From contig JANQBS010000180.1 in the NCBI GenBank assembly GCA_033085395.1, positions 18,713 through 82,712 of the forward strand: a DNA stretch of 64,000 nucleotides. Direction: 5' to 3'. Below, piece after piece: positions 49,206 to 59,027 of this stretch (positions are counted from its first letter, which is position 1; every line of letters starts with the position of its first letter). Below the pieces are notes generated by a model that did no database searches, was not told the origin of the DNA, and worked only from the letters and a program-made list of their open reading frames with translations. The stretch comes from Xanthoparmelia taractica (lineage: Eukaryota; Ascomycota; Lecanoromycetes; Lecanorales; Parmeliaceae). The position numbers and the translations under genes are program-made.

Positions 49206-49393
49206 TAATAAGTATAAGTATTGATTAATTGAGTGAAAGAAGATTAATTAGAAACTATGGGAGAGCTCGAAGAATAAGTACTCACGCCTAGCCATGCTAG
49301 CACTAGTACGGACGTAGCTTTCCCAGCTCCTTCTCCTAGCCAAGGGCTAGGAAGGCGCCTACGAAAGGCTTTCTTAAGGTCATGGCTGTAACA
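49206..49393 (-). repeat. LTR (5' LTR of the minus-strand chromovirus)
   Basis: It is 188 bp and ends TGTAACA on the plus strand, directly followed by the AATTC target duplication at 49394-49398. It should have contained the element's promoter. Confidence 0.88.
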
Positions 49394-49398
49394 AATTC
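49394..49398. repeat. Target-site duplication, right (AATTC)
   Basis: It matches 42284-42288 exactly. Confidence 0.85.
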
Positions 49399-50940
49399 GC
49401 TCGAACTCTTTTAAATATAAATAACGATATCTAAGTAAGCTTCGAAGAATAAGAGATTATTAACTAATTTACTAGCTAACTATTAGATAACTCTATAATT
49501 AAATTAATTAATACTATTTATAATAATCTGAATTCGTATTAAATATCTAATTTTTATACGTCTTAGACGATTCTTTATACTCTTAATAAAAACGTCGCTC
49601 GATTTAATCGTTACGTTCTTAATAAGTTCTCTAAATTTAAGACGATTTATAATAATCGAGATTAAGTCGTTAATAAGAAGAATAACTTTCTTCTATCTAA
49701 TAAAATAATAAATATCTTTAAATTCGTTCTACTTTTATTTTATTACTTAAAGTTAAAATAAAATTATATAATAATATTACTAAGGAATTTAAAGTAGAAT
49801 ATAAGTCTATATAAAAAAATACGACTATAAATTAAGTATATTAAGTTTAAAATACTTAATTGCCGTGTGCTAAAGAATAAGTATAACGATAAACGACACT
49901 ATATATTTCGTATCCCTCTAACGCCATCTAATTTAAATACTTTATATATTATCTTTCGACGAATATAGTTCTTAATTCGCCTAGTCTTTAATATAATTAT
50001 TAATAAGTCTTAGAATTAGTTCTTATAGCACGTCGATCTATATCTACGGGTCGGAAAGGTGTGGTATCTGTTGAACATAGTCGTTTTCAACTTTTTTTCA
50101 ACTTTCTTTAAAAAATTATATCTTTTTAATCTATTTATAGAATTTTATAACTATAAAAGCGTTCGCTTAAGCATTTTACGTATTTTTAGAATATAAAAAA
50201 ATATTACGTAATATATTTATTAAAAACCCAATGGGAGTATGGGATATCTCATACCTTTCGGTATAGTATTCGAAAAACTAATCCCATACCATCAAATATA
50301 CCACACCTTTCCGACCCGTATCTATATCTTTATTCTACGATCTTCGCGTATAATTAATTATATATAGTCTTAAATCGAGTTATTAGTAAGACTAGACTAT
50401 CTATTATAATCTTAGATAATTTATTAAGAAGATAACTCGCTAGATAGACGAGATATATTAAGAATAAGATTATTAAGTATATTTTTCTTTTAATGTAAGA
50501 CTAGATATAGAAATAAATTATAAAGCGATTAAATAATAGTAAAAGAAGATAAATATTAGATAATAAATAATTAGCGTCTAATTTAACTTATTAGTCTACG
50601 AGATAAAAGACTAATATTTAATAAATATATATATATAAGGTGTAATATTTTTAGAAAGAAGAATAGAGTAAATATATAATCTATAATCGCATATAATCAC
50701 GTGTATTTCAATCGTACTTAGAACTATTATAAGGTACTATGAGTATTATAAATTTAATTTATAGGCCTATACTTGTTATTTAATAAGAAAATAAGTATAT
50801 ATCTTAAGAAAAAGATACTTTCTAATTACGGGATCTCTTTTAATTTCTAGAGTTTATAATAAAAATTAATATTATTCTTAGACTTAAGATTAAAATTAGA
50901 ATAAAAAATAAACTTAAAAATAGAGTTAATAATTATAAAA
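49399..50940. other. RIP-degraded transposon relics
   Basis: This has the same base use as 36,851-42,283 and is probably the other half of the block split by the chromovirus. It contains a MITE at 50,047 but no readable gene. Confidence 0.65.
50047..50318. mobile_element. MITE, 272 bp, with 22-bp terminal inverted repeats and TA duplication
   Basis: The left end starts CGGGTCGGAAAGGTGTGGTA. The right end is its exact complement, and with one flanking base each side the match is 22 bp. Both ends are flanked by TA (50045-50046 and 50319-50320). A second imperfect inverted pair lies inside (gtatgggatatctcatacc, then a later cccatacc). There is no coding potential. TA duplication and size fit a non-autonomous element moved by a Tc1/mariner-type transposase. 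Confidence 0.88.
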
Positions 50941-51540
50941 GAAATAGATATATATCTTGGAAAAGATTGAAGTTATCGTCTTCGTCTTAAGAAGAACTTG
51001 AAAAACTCTCTCGTTCAGATCTCTCAATTCTAGACCTTATAAGAATATTATTAGGAACTAGACCTAATAGAGTTCACTTTAAAGTACTCTTTTCTAGGAT
51101 TAGATTTTAAGAATCTTTAATAGAGAACATTAATTTTTTATAAATCGTTTTTAAAGTTCCTTTTTCGTTAATTTAACTTACGAGAGTTTTCTTAATTATA
51201 ATAATCTCTATAATAATCTTAAATAAAAAGTAGTAATCGTGTAATATATAAATAATTAGAATACGCTAATTTATTAGAATAGATAGCTAATTTAGAAATC
51301 GAATAAGTGTTATTAAAAGTTTTAAGAAAACTTTAAATCTTAGCTTTAATCTCTAATTAAGCCTTAACTAGATTGTTAATATAAGATATATTAATCTCGA
51401 TTTAATATCGAATTCTAGATTCTAATTAATAGAATATATTCGAGAAATATACGTTAATTCGAGACGAAATTAGAGTAAATTTACACTCTTTATAGATAAA
51501 TAGATTAGTTTCTTAATAAACGATAACGTAATTTTTTTAA
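50940..51540 (-). pseudogene. OrsD-like gene remnant, heavily RIP-mutated
   Basis: The minus strand aligns by eye to 62,631-63,224: blocks such as the acgtta(a)ttcgagacgaa segment, aaagattctt, aagtacttta and tctattaggtctag occur in the same order. Many stops make it unreadable as protein. Its value is that it proves the right copy is a repeated element. Confidence 0.65.
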
Positions 51541-52065
51541 AGTAAAAGAGAATATTCGATATAGTGAGTTAGATTATATCGAGTATAGATATATTACTTT
51601 TTCAAGAATTATTAAGAAAGAAAGAAGAAGAGATTTAAGAAAAGATTTAATATATACCATAACTAAGCGTTAAACGCGACTAATTCGTTAGTCGTAGATC
51701 TCGAAGTTTAGAGTTTATAAGATAGATCGAGCTTAGCGAGCCTGATTAAAATTACTTATATATCGCGACTATCTCTAAGTCTTAAGAATTTAATCTAATA
51801 CTAACTAGCTTAATTAAAGTTCGATTTAGAAAATTTAAAAATTCTAATATTAATAAAAGTATAACTAACCAACTTTTTTTTATAGATCTAGATTGTATTA
51901 AATATCTATATATTTAAATTTTAAATAGCAACTATCTCTAAGTCTATAGAATTCAACCTAATATTAACTAGCTTAATACTAGTCCGATTTAGAAAATTCG
52001 AAATTCTTAGTATTAATAGAAATCTTAATAACTAATTCTTTTTTATAGATCTATATCATATCAAA

Positions 52066-52690
52066 TATATAGCCCGAGGAATAGAATAAAGCTTCGTGTC
52101 AAGACCTCTTCGAAAGCACTCGCATTCTAATCTTAACACGACTTTTAAATTATTTTTAATAATTAATTTCTTTATATTCGCTTTATCGACCTTAGTTAGC
52201 AATATATTAAAATTTAGCTTCAAGCGAGCTTTTTAAAATGTATTATTTAGAGTTTTCTTTTTAGTGAATTCGTATCTAAAACTAGTTACATTTAAAAGTT
52301 AGCTGGTTTTAGATCGATTTTTAATAGCCTAAAGCTAGTTTTAGATTAAAATTAGCTATCTCTTATAGATAGATCTATATTATATTTAATATATAGCCCG
52401 AGAAATAGAACAAAGCTTTATGCCAAGACTTCTTCGGGAGTACCCGCTCCCTGGTCTTGGCACGTTTTTTAAATAAATTTTCATAATTGATTTCTCTATA
52501 TTCGCTTAACCGATCTTAGTTAGCAATATACTAAAATTTAGCCCTAGGCGAGCTCTATAAAATGTACTATTTAATTTTTTTTTTATTGTGGATTCCGACC
52601 TAAAACCAGCTAGATTTAGAAGTTAGCTAGTTTTAGATCGAATTTTAGTAGCTTGAAGCTAGTTTTAGATTAAAACCAGCTCCCCCTAGT
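52066..52690 (-). repeat. Two tandem terminal modules (copies C and D)
   Basis: Copy C is about 52,380-52,690 and copy D about 52,066-52,375. Both carry the constant body: a cggg/ggtcttgg hairpin region, gatcttagttagcaatat, and the tattttata...agctcgc block. Both also have a palindromic head built from agct(a/g)gttttaga. In C the head motifs lie at 52,601-52,611, 52,625-52,637 and 52,657-52,681. Confidence 0.78.
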
Positions 52691-52700
52691 AGATAGATTA

Positions 52701-53690
52701 CGAAGTCGTCGCGCGCAAGCTTAAAGAGAAAGACTCTATATACTTTAATTAATCTAACTATTTTTATTAAAGAATAATAAATAATATTGAAGAGAATAAG
52801 AATAAGAAGAAAGATTATCTTATAACTCGATTATTTATAAAAAAACTTAACGACTAATATTACTTTTAATATATAAAGAAGTTTAAAAATATTAAAATCG
52901 CTATAGCACGCGAGTAAAAGAAATAGCTAGATGAAATTAATAATAAGAATAACGAAGATATATATATTTTAATACTTAAGTATAATAACGATCGATTCTT
53001 AAAGTAAAGTATCGCTAATAATAGATAAATACTTAATAAGTTACGACGTAGAGATAATTTAAGAAACGAAGAGTATCTTGAATAGAGAGAGAATATTATA
53101 AGCGATTGAAAAATATAAAGTCTTTTAGAACGAGTTAAATAATAGAGTAATAGAGCTTAATGTAAATATAATAGATGGCGAATTAAGCGAGTAATGCTAG
53201 AATTAGTCTAGATATAAATAGATTAAGATAAAGATCGACTTTAAGAAATATTAATAATTTCTTTAACTACACTTGCGATAAAAGTAAGTATAATATTAAC
53301 TACTAAGATAGACTTAATGTAATCTCGATCTTAAATAATATAAATAGTTAAAGTATATACGAAAAGAGCGATAATATATTAAAGGTATAAGTATAATGCG
53401 ATAGATAAAGACGCAATAATTACGAAAGTAATTGATTTAGAATAAAGATCGCGATTAACTAGATTTTCGACGACTATAGATTAAATAATAAAACTCGCTA
53501 ATATCGCTAATAATTAAAAGAGTTACTAATAATACTAACGAGAAATAAAAGTTACTAATCGAGCTTATCGAGCTTTTAATAATAGATATAGACTAACGAA
53601 TATTATTAACGACGCTAGAGAGTAACGTCTACTAAAACTCAAATTTACTTTTTATCGATATAGTATTAGTATTAATCTAAATAACTAACT
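52701..53690. other. RIP-degraded sequence between module groups
   Basis: It is A-rich on the plus strand with no readable frame and may be a separate decayed element inserted among the modules. Confidence 0.55.
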
Positions 53691-54760
53691 TTTTATTATA
53701 TATCTATATTATATTAAATATGTAGCCCGAGAAATAAATAAGACTCCGTGTCAAGATCTCTTCGAAAGTATTCGCACTCTAATCTTAATATCTCTTTTAA
53801 ATTTATTTTAATAAATTATTACTCTAAATTCTCTTAATCGATCTTAGTTAATAATATATTAAGATTTAATACTAAGCGAGCTTCTTACATTATACTCTTT
53901 AGAGTTTTTCTTATATTAAATTTATATCTAAAATTAGCTAAATTTAGATTTTAACTAATTTTAGATCGATTTTTTAATAGTCTAAAACTAATTATAGTCT
54001 AAAACTAGCTAACTCTATTAGGTTAAAAATTAATTATTTTAAAATTAATAATAAAGTAAATAATTAACTTTTTATAGATCTAACCTATATTAAATATCTA
54101 TATATCTAAATTTTAACTCGCGATTATCTCTAACTCTTATAATTTTAATTTAATTTAAAAAATTTAAAATTATTAGAATTAATATTTATTTAAATATATA
54201 TTATTTTTTTATAGAATTATATTATATTTAATATATAGTCTAAGAAATAAAATAGAACTTTATGTTAAGATCTCTTCGACAGTATTTATATAACTATCTC
54301 TAAGTCTTAAGATTTCAATCTCATACTAACTATCTTAATTCTAGCTCGATCTAGAAAATTTAAAATCCCTAACATTAATATTAATAAAAATAACTATCTT
54401 TTTTTTTAGTTTCATATTATATTAAATATATAGTTCGAGAAATAGAATAGCGATTTATATTAAGATCTAATTATAAGTACTCGCAGTTTAATCTTAACAC
54501 GTCTTTTAAATTTAATTAATTACTATATAAGTTTTATTTCGATCTTAGTTAGTGATAGCGCGATAGATAGCCCTTAGCGAGCTTTATAAAATACACTCTT
54601 TAGATTTTTCATTGTATAAAGTTAACTCGAGTTATGCTCGATCTCCTCGGCTATTTTACACTGTAAAACGCCAAGGCGCGCTAGCCCAGCGACTCGCGAC
54701 GGGAAGTCTACGCGAATTAATAAAATAATTTTCCAATCTATTTTATACTATAAAATCGTC
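53691..54760 (-). repeat. Further decayed terminal modules (copies E and F)
   Basis: Copy E (about 53,700-54,030) has the same body and the same agct-type head as C and D, strongly mutated. Copy F (about 54,425-54,760) has the same body but a different head: ctattttacactgtaaaacg at 54,651 and a RIP-changed twin at 54,738. A partial module start lies near 54,235. A GC-rich patch (54,640-54,720) inside F is unusual in this compartment. Confidence 0.65.
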
Positions 54761-55322
54761 GAGTTCTATAATTAGATTTAAAAAGAAAGATAATTATTAA
54801 ATTTAGCGATATATATATATTAGTATTAATTATTTATAGATTTAAATTTTATTACTAGATTTATAATTTAAAATCTTAACGATTTTTTATTAATTATATA
54901 TCGTATTTATCTATCTTAAAATTTTTCTATTTGTTAGAAATTATTAGACTATAACTTATTATTTAATATATAGATTATTTTTATATAAATTATACGTTTC
55001 TTATATTAGCTAGATCGCTTACTAAGCGTTAGCGAATTAACTTCTTATAAGAAAGCTAGAAGATAGCTTTTAATATATTATATATATATAATAATTTTAA
55101 TAATATCAAATAGAATATTAGAAAATTATATCTTAATTTTATTTTATTATATATTATAAAAAAGAAAATAATTATTGAATTTAGAGTTATCTAAAGCTAG
55201 TATTAATATTTAACTACTTAAGATTAGTTTACTAAATATACGTAGAGTTTATCTTAGCGAATAAGCTTAAGTATATAAAATCTCTTTAATTAAGTCTTAC
55301 ACTACTATATAACTCTAATACT
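54761..55322. other. AT-rich DNA up to the gene island
   Basis: No readable frame. Composition changes abruptly to normal at about 55,330, within the last codons of the HET gene. Confidence 0.6.
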
Positions 55323-57851
55323 CTAGCTATTCGAGCTATTGGTTCCACCATCGCTGGTTCTAAAACGGTCCGTGAAAGTTCTAATTATCCCTAACTTTGA
55401 TGAAAGGGGCTTAGTCTCGCCAGCTTCGTCCGTCGTGGAAGACTCCGCAGGCTGTGAATCGTCTCGGCCATCGACACACCAATGCTGGTCGGAAGGTAGC
55501 CTTTCCCCACAAAGCATGAAGCCGAAATCGGGTTCTAAGAATTTTGCTCGTAAACCCTGAATCACCTTGGGGTCATTCTCTCCGTTGATATATATCCGAT
55601 GAAGAATCTCCACAAACAATATACTACCCTGCTCTCTCGAAATTTCGACAAGTAATCCGATCTCTTTCGCATGAGATGCTAACAACTGTGGTGCGATGAT
55701 AGCAAGATCACGAGGTTGTCTTCGAGCTCTCGGGTGCGGAGAGTTGAGTTTATCAGCAGGCAGCGCACGGTACCATTGCCATAACGAACGATCAGCAGGA
55801 AAATGAAATGTCGAAAGGTCTGTCAGCAAGTTGTCTTTGTTCATCAACTTGTGTAGTCGGAAGCCAGGATACCAGACCTCAAGGCCGTGCGGCACATTCA
55901 GCCTTGCTGTCCTGACCTGAACTGTCACAGGGTGTGGTGGCTCTACTGGATGACCTGAAAGCCAAGACTCCGGAGCCCATCTGTACCCCTGCTTATGAAG
56001 CCGTGGACCCGGCACGAAAATGATTCCGGGTGGAATTGCGCAAGGGTTACGGGCAGCAAGAAGATCTAGGAGCTTCTGCATTCGTTCATTAAGCTCTGCT
56101 TGATCATACTTTTTTATTCCCACGGTGTCACTGGTGTCAACAAAAGCATCAGTGTTAACGTTTAGGAGTGTCGCAAGAGACAGTGTCTCGTGCTGACGAT
56201 GTGCTGTCGTCCTCCATTGCACAGCCTTCCACACCGTAGCAACAAAATTTGGCGCTGTCACGAGTTCCTCCGGTCCTGAATCTGGCCCATGCATGTTTCG
56301 ACTTTCCTTCTCTAGAATCCCATGATAATATGTACGGCAAAGAGACGGGAGAGTCGAATGCAGAGGTTCATCTTCCTTTTGAAACAGTCGCTCTAGTCGA
56401 TCCATAGAATAGACTTGGTCAGAAAACTTGAAGTACAAGTTTTTGCTGAGAAATGCTTCTTGTAAAGTCCATAGCCTGGTCATCCAGTTACTCAGAGTGA
56501 TGCGCATTGCCGGCTGGATATAGCCTTCTCCCTTGTCAATACTCATGAGACCATAGTCTAGAACAACTGTGTACTTTGCATTTTTATAGATTTCATGCAT
56601 ACTCCTGATCGCCTTTCTCCGCTGCTCGCCGCAATTCTCCCCGATCGGTATAGCTAGTGTATCGATCCAGAAGTTCTCTGGAGTTTTCACATCGCCAAGT
56701 CTTTGCTGGACCACGTTCTCACCCTTGACATCAGTGAAGGTAGAGCAAAACATTTCTAAAACACATTTGTTCATCTTGTTGGTCTTTCTGTTCCCAAATC
56801 CGTCAACCCAGACATGAGAGAAAATTACATATTCTTCATTGCAAGAAGCTTTCATTTCAACCACGTCAACCTTCCCAGCACTAGATTGATATCGCAGTAA
56901 AGGGATCTGCCCTCGGTTGATGGTTTGGATCAGGCGCTGCGGATCAGGCCCCACCTCTTTGCAGTCACCACGGTCACAGCTGGAACAGTGAAAGGGCTCG
57001 GGATTTTCAAGCTCAACTGGGTTCTCTTTCACCGTGGCTTTGCACTCTGTCTCCGTACACTGTGTATGCTTTATGCCAAGTCGCTCTTGGGGATGCATGT
57101 CCAAAGCATACAGAAGGCCAATTGTGCTGTTTCTCATCACTCCTTGCAGCATAGCGACCGTCCTCAAGCACCACCGAGGTTTCTCTCGAAAGGCATTAAG
57201 GACTACCTGGTTATAGCCCCACCCTTGCCTGCTATAGTCATGATCAGACCATCCTCGAAGACTAAATTTGGTTTTTCGCTGGATCTTGGCCAATGCGCTA
57301 CTCAAGGTCTCTCCAAGAACCATGATCGAAAATACGACTTTGTCATCTATTGACCACTTTGAGCGTGTGCCGAGCGAGAAAACGGAGCAGAATTCGAAAA
57401 CGTAGTGCCTGGCTTTGTCCAAAACCAACTGAGCCTGCATAAGACGCGGCACCGATCGGTCAGGATTCTCCATCTCGTAATCCAGCCATTGTTGTAAATA
57501 CAGAGGCAAGGGTTCCATCGTAATCCAAATGTTACCTTCATTGTCTCTTCGAGTAAATTTTGTAATGTCAAACTCAGGAAGACGGCCCAGGATGGCTCGT
57601 AAAACTTCAAAATAGAGCCAGCCCTGCACAAACTTGTTGCAACGAAGGCGAAAGATGGATTCCTCAGCAATGTTGGGCTGTTTTTCTGGCAAGAGGCGCG
57701 TGCCATCCTCACTCAGGACAATATCTTGACCGCCAAGATGGAATGTATGGAAACTTGTGTCTGACTGCCCGTCGATATTTGCGTATAATGGAACTGATTG
57801 CAATCCGAGATTTGGACGGCTACTAACGCCCTTCAAGCCCAGAACCTCCAT
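55323..57851 (-). CDS. HET-domain (heterokaryon-incompatibility-type) protein, 842 aa
   Basis: This is a single intact exon. The true ATG is at 57851 (MEVLGLKG); the frame is open for six more codons upstream but without ATG. An N-terminal region of about 330 residues includes C..C pairs (CTETECK, CSSCDRGDC) that may bind zinc. The HET domain follows at about residues 340-470: YVIFSHVWVDGFGN, FWIDTLAIPIG, RRKAIRSMHEIYKNAKYTVVLD and NWMTRLWTLQEAF. These match the three conserved HET blocks. HET proteins trigger programmed cell death when a fungus fuses with a genetically different partner, usually after activation by a partner protein. The C-terminal ~370 residues are unassigned. The gene diverges from the TPR-ankyrin gene. 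Its last codons run into AT-rich repeat DNA, so the natural C-terminus may be lost. Confidence 0.88.
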   Translation of the reverse strand: MEVLGLKGVSSRPNLGLQSVPLYANIDGQSDTSFHTFHLGGQDIVLSEDGTRLLPEKQPNIAEESIFRLRCNKFVQGWLYFEVLRAILGRLPEFDITKFTRRDNEGNIWITMEPLPLYLQQWLDYEMENPDRSVPRLMQAQLVLDKARHYVFEFCSVFSLGTRSKWSIDDKVVFSIMVLGETLSSALAKIQRKTKFSLRGWSDHDYSRQGWGYNQVVLNAFREKPRWCLRTVAMLQGVMRNSTIGLLYALDMHPQERLGIKHTQCTETECKATVKENPVELENPEPFHCSSCDRGDCKEVGPDPQRLIQTINRGQIPLLRYQSSAGKVDVVEMKASCNEEYVIFSHVWVDGFGNRKTNKMNKCVLEMFCSTFTDVKGENVVQQRLGDVKTPENFWIDTLAIPIGENCGEQRRKAIRSMHEIYKNAKYTVVLDYGLMSIDKGEGYIQPAMRITLSNWMTRLWTLQEAFLSKNLYFKFSDQVYSMDRLERLFQKEDEPLHSTLPSLCRTYYHGILEKESRNMHGPDSGPEELVTAPNFVATVWKAVQWRTTAHRQHETLSLATLLNVNTDAFVDTSDTVGIKKYDQAELNERMQKLLDLLAARNPCAIPPGIIFVPGPRLHKQGYRWAPESWLSGHPVEPPHPVTVQVRTARLNVPHGLEVWYPGFRLHKLMNKDNLLTDLSTFHFPADRSLWQWYRALPADKLNSPHPRARRQPRDLAIIAPQLLASHAKEIGLLVEISREQGSILFVEILHRIYINGENDPKVIQGLRAKFLEPDFGFMLCGERLPSDQHWCVDGRDDSQPAESSTTDEAGETKPLSSKLGIIRTFTDRFRTSDGGTNSSNS

Positions 57852-59027
57852 ATGTACAAGAATTGACAATTACAGCGCGCATTCGGGCTAGTGCTACATC
57901 TAGACAGTAAGATTTGGGACCGCGCCATCGGATGGGAAGTAATAATGCTCGACTAGCAATTCCATTGACAAAGTCGAGATACTCCATGAAGTATGACCTC
58001 ACTCAGCCTCGCTGCCGGAGATAAGGGCGACTTTCCGAATATAATGTTTTCGCCCCTGCTCTGCTGCAATGTCCGAGCACCCTTGCACATGCGCCAAGGC
58101 CAAGAGGTACAGATTGTTCTGTTATGGACGTCACATGTATGTGACAGATTCAGAACATAGTTTTTGAGTGGCACAATCTCTTTGCTCCAACTGTGAAGGT
58201 GATTGAGAGACCAGTTTGTGCATTAGCCTGCATGGTTCAGGTTGCCATTGATAAGCTCTTCCTTGGCAAAGGATACCGCATGCTTTCTAGCACAAAAATA
58301 TCCTACTTTGGTTCCTTTGCAACGAGAAACGATGTGAGATGAGGGTTTTTTCCATGTAAAAGTACTTTGTCATTAAGTTGTCAAACAAAGCGCTATTATG
58401 GATGCCTTTTGCCGTGTTGATCTCGGTGTTCGGACATTGGAAACTGAGTCTGGACCCCGCCTAAGTACGTATCTTACTACCCCTTAGGATCCCGCCGGCA
58501 TCTCCCGCGGCAGCCTGAAGCAGAGAAAAAACCCCGACCCCCAAGCCCCACTGTCACACCGAGTCCTGAGAGGATCTACTCAGCCGAGTCAGCCAGATCA
58601 CTGTTAAGGTCTTACTATAGTCGTTAATAATATCACCAGCAAATTCAGACCCGCGCCGATCGGTAGAAATTGGGCAACAAGGCATGAATTCAAGGGATCA
58701 TCATGTCGAAAGCAGATAATGTAAGTCGGCATCTGACACAGACATGCCGTATGAGCCTTGCCATTTGATACACGTAGTCTTGTGCCATTGGGCCATGATC
58801 ACACACATGCTGATACTGTTTTTGCCGGGCCCTGCCCGTATCATTGACCTGATTGGGCGTTATTAATAGCCCTGCAAATTGAGGCGCACTACTTTCATGC
58901 AGCCTGATTCATTGGTCAGCCGGACGAAACCTTACCTCAGAATTCCTCTTCCGTGGGAGCATATTTCTCTTCGCATCTCCTACCCCCATTACTACCTAAT
59001 CTGAAGCGGTTGAAAGAATCGTGTAGA
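57852..59027. promoter_or_regulatory. Shared upstream region of the divergent HET and TPR-ankyrin genes
   Basis: This is 1.18 kb between two start codons that point away from each other, with normal base composition and no supported gene. It must contain both promoters, so the two genes may be co-regulated. I could not identify a specific binding site. Confidence 0.55.

Larger units (their letters stand above)
42289..49393 (-). mobile_element. Ty3/gypsy chromovirus, 7.1 kb, complete but mutated
   Basis: Two direct 188-bp repeats (42289-42476 and 49206-49393) bound the element, with AATTC target duplications outside. Read on the minus strand, the termini are TGTTA...TA (originally TG...CA). 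Coding runs right to left: a gag-like area, protease, reverse transcriptase, RNase H area, integrase and a C-terminal chromodomain. Stops in every domain show it can no longer make its proteins. It is far less AT-converted than its host DNA, so it inserted later. About 19 LTR-LTR differences are all transitions, as RIP would give. Confidence 0.92.
50940..52700 (-). mobile_element. OrsD-type element, decayed left copy
   Basis: Read on the minus strand, this matches the better-preserved right copy (61.8-63.2 kb) in order: terminal modules (52,700 to about 52,066, two in tandem), two ~160-bp repeats (about 52,065-51,760), the stretch around actaacgaattagtcgcgtt, and then the OrsD-like coding region down to about 50,940. 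Nearly all differences look like C-to-T or G-to-A changes. The left copy has two terminal modules in tandem where the right has one. Confidence 0.75.
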
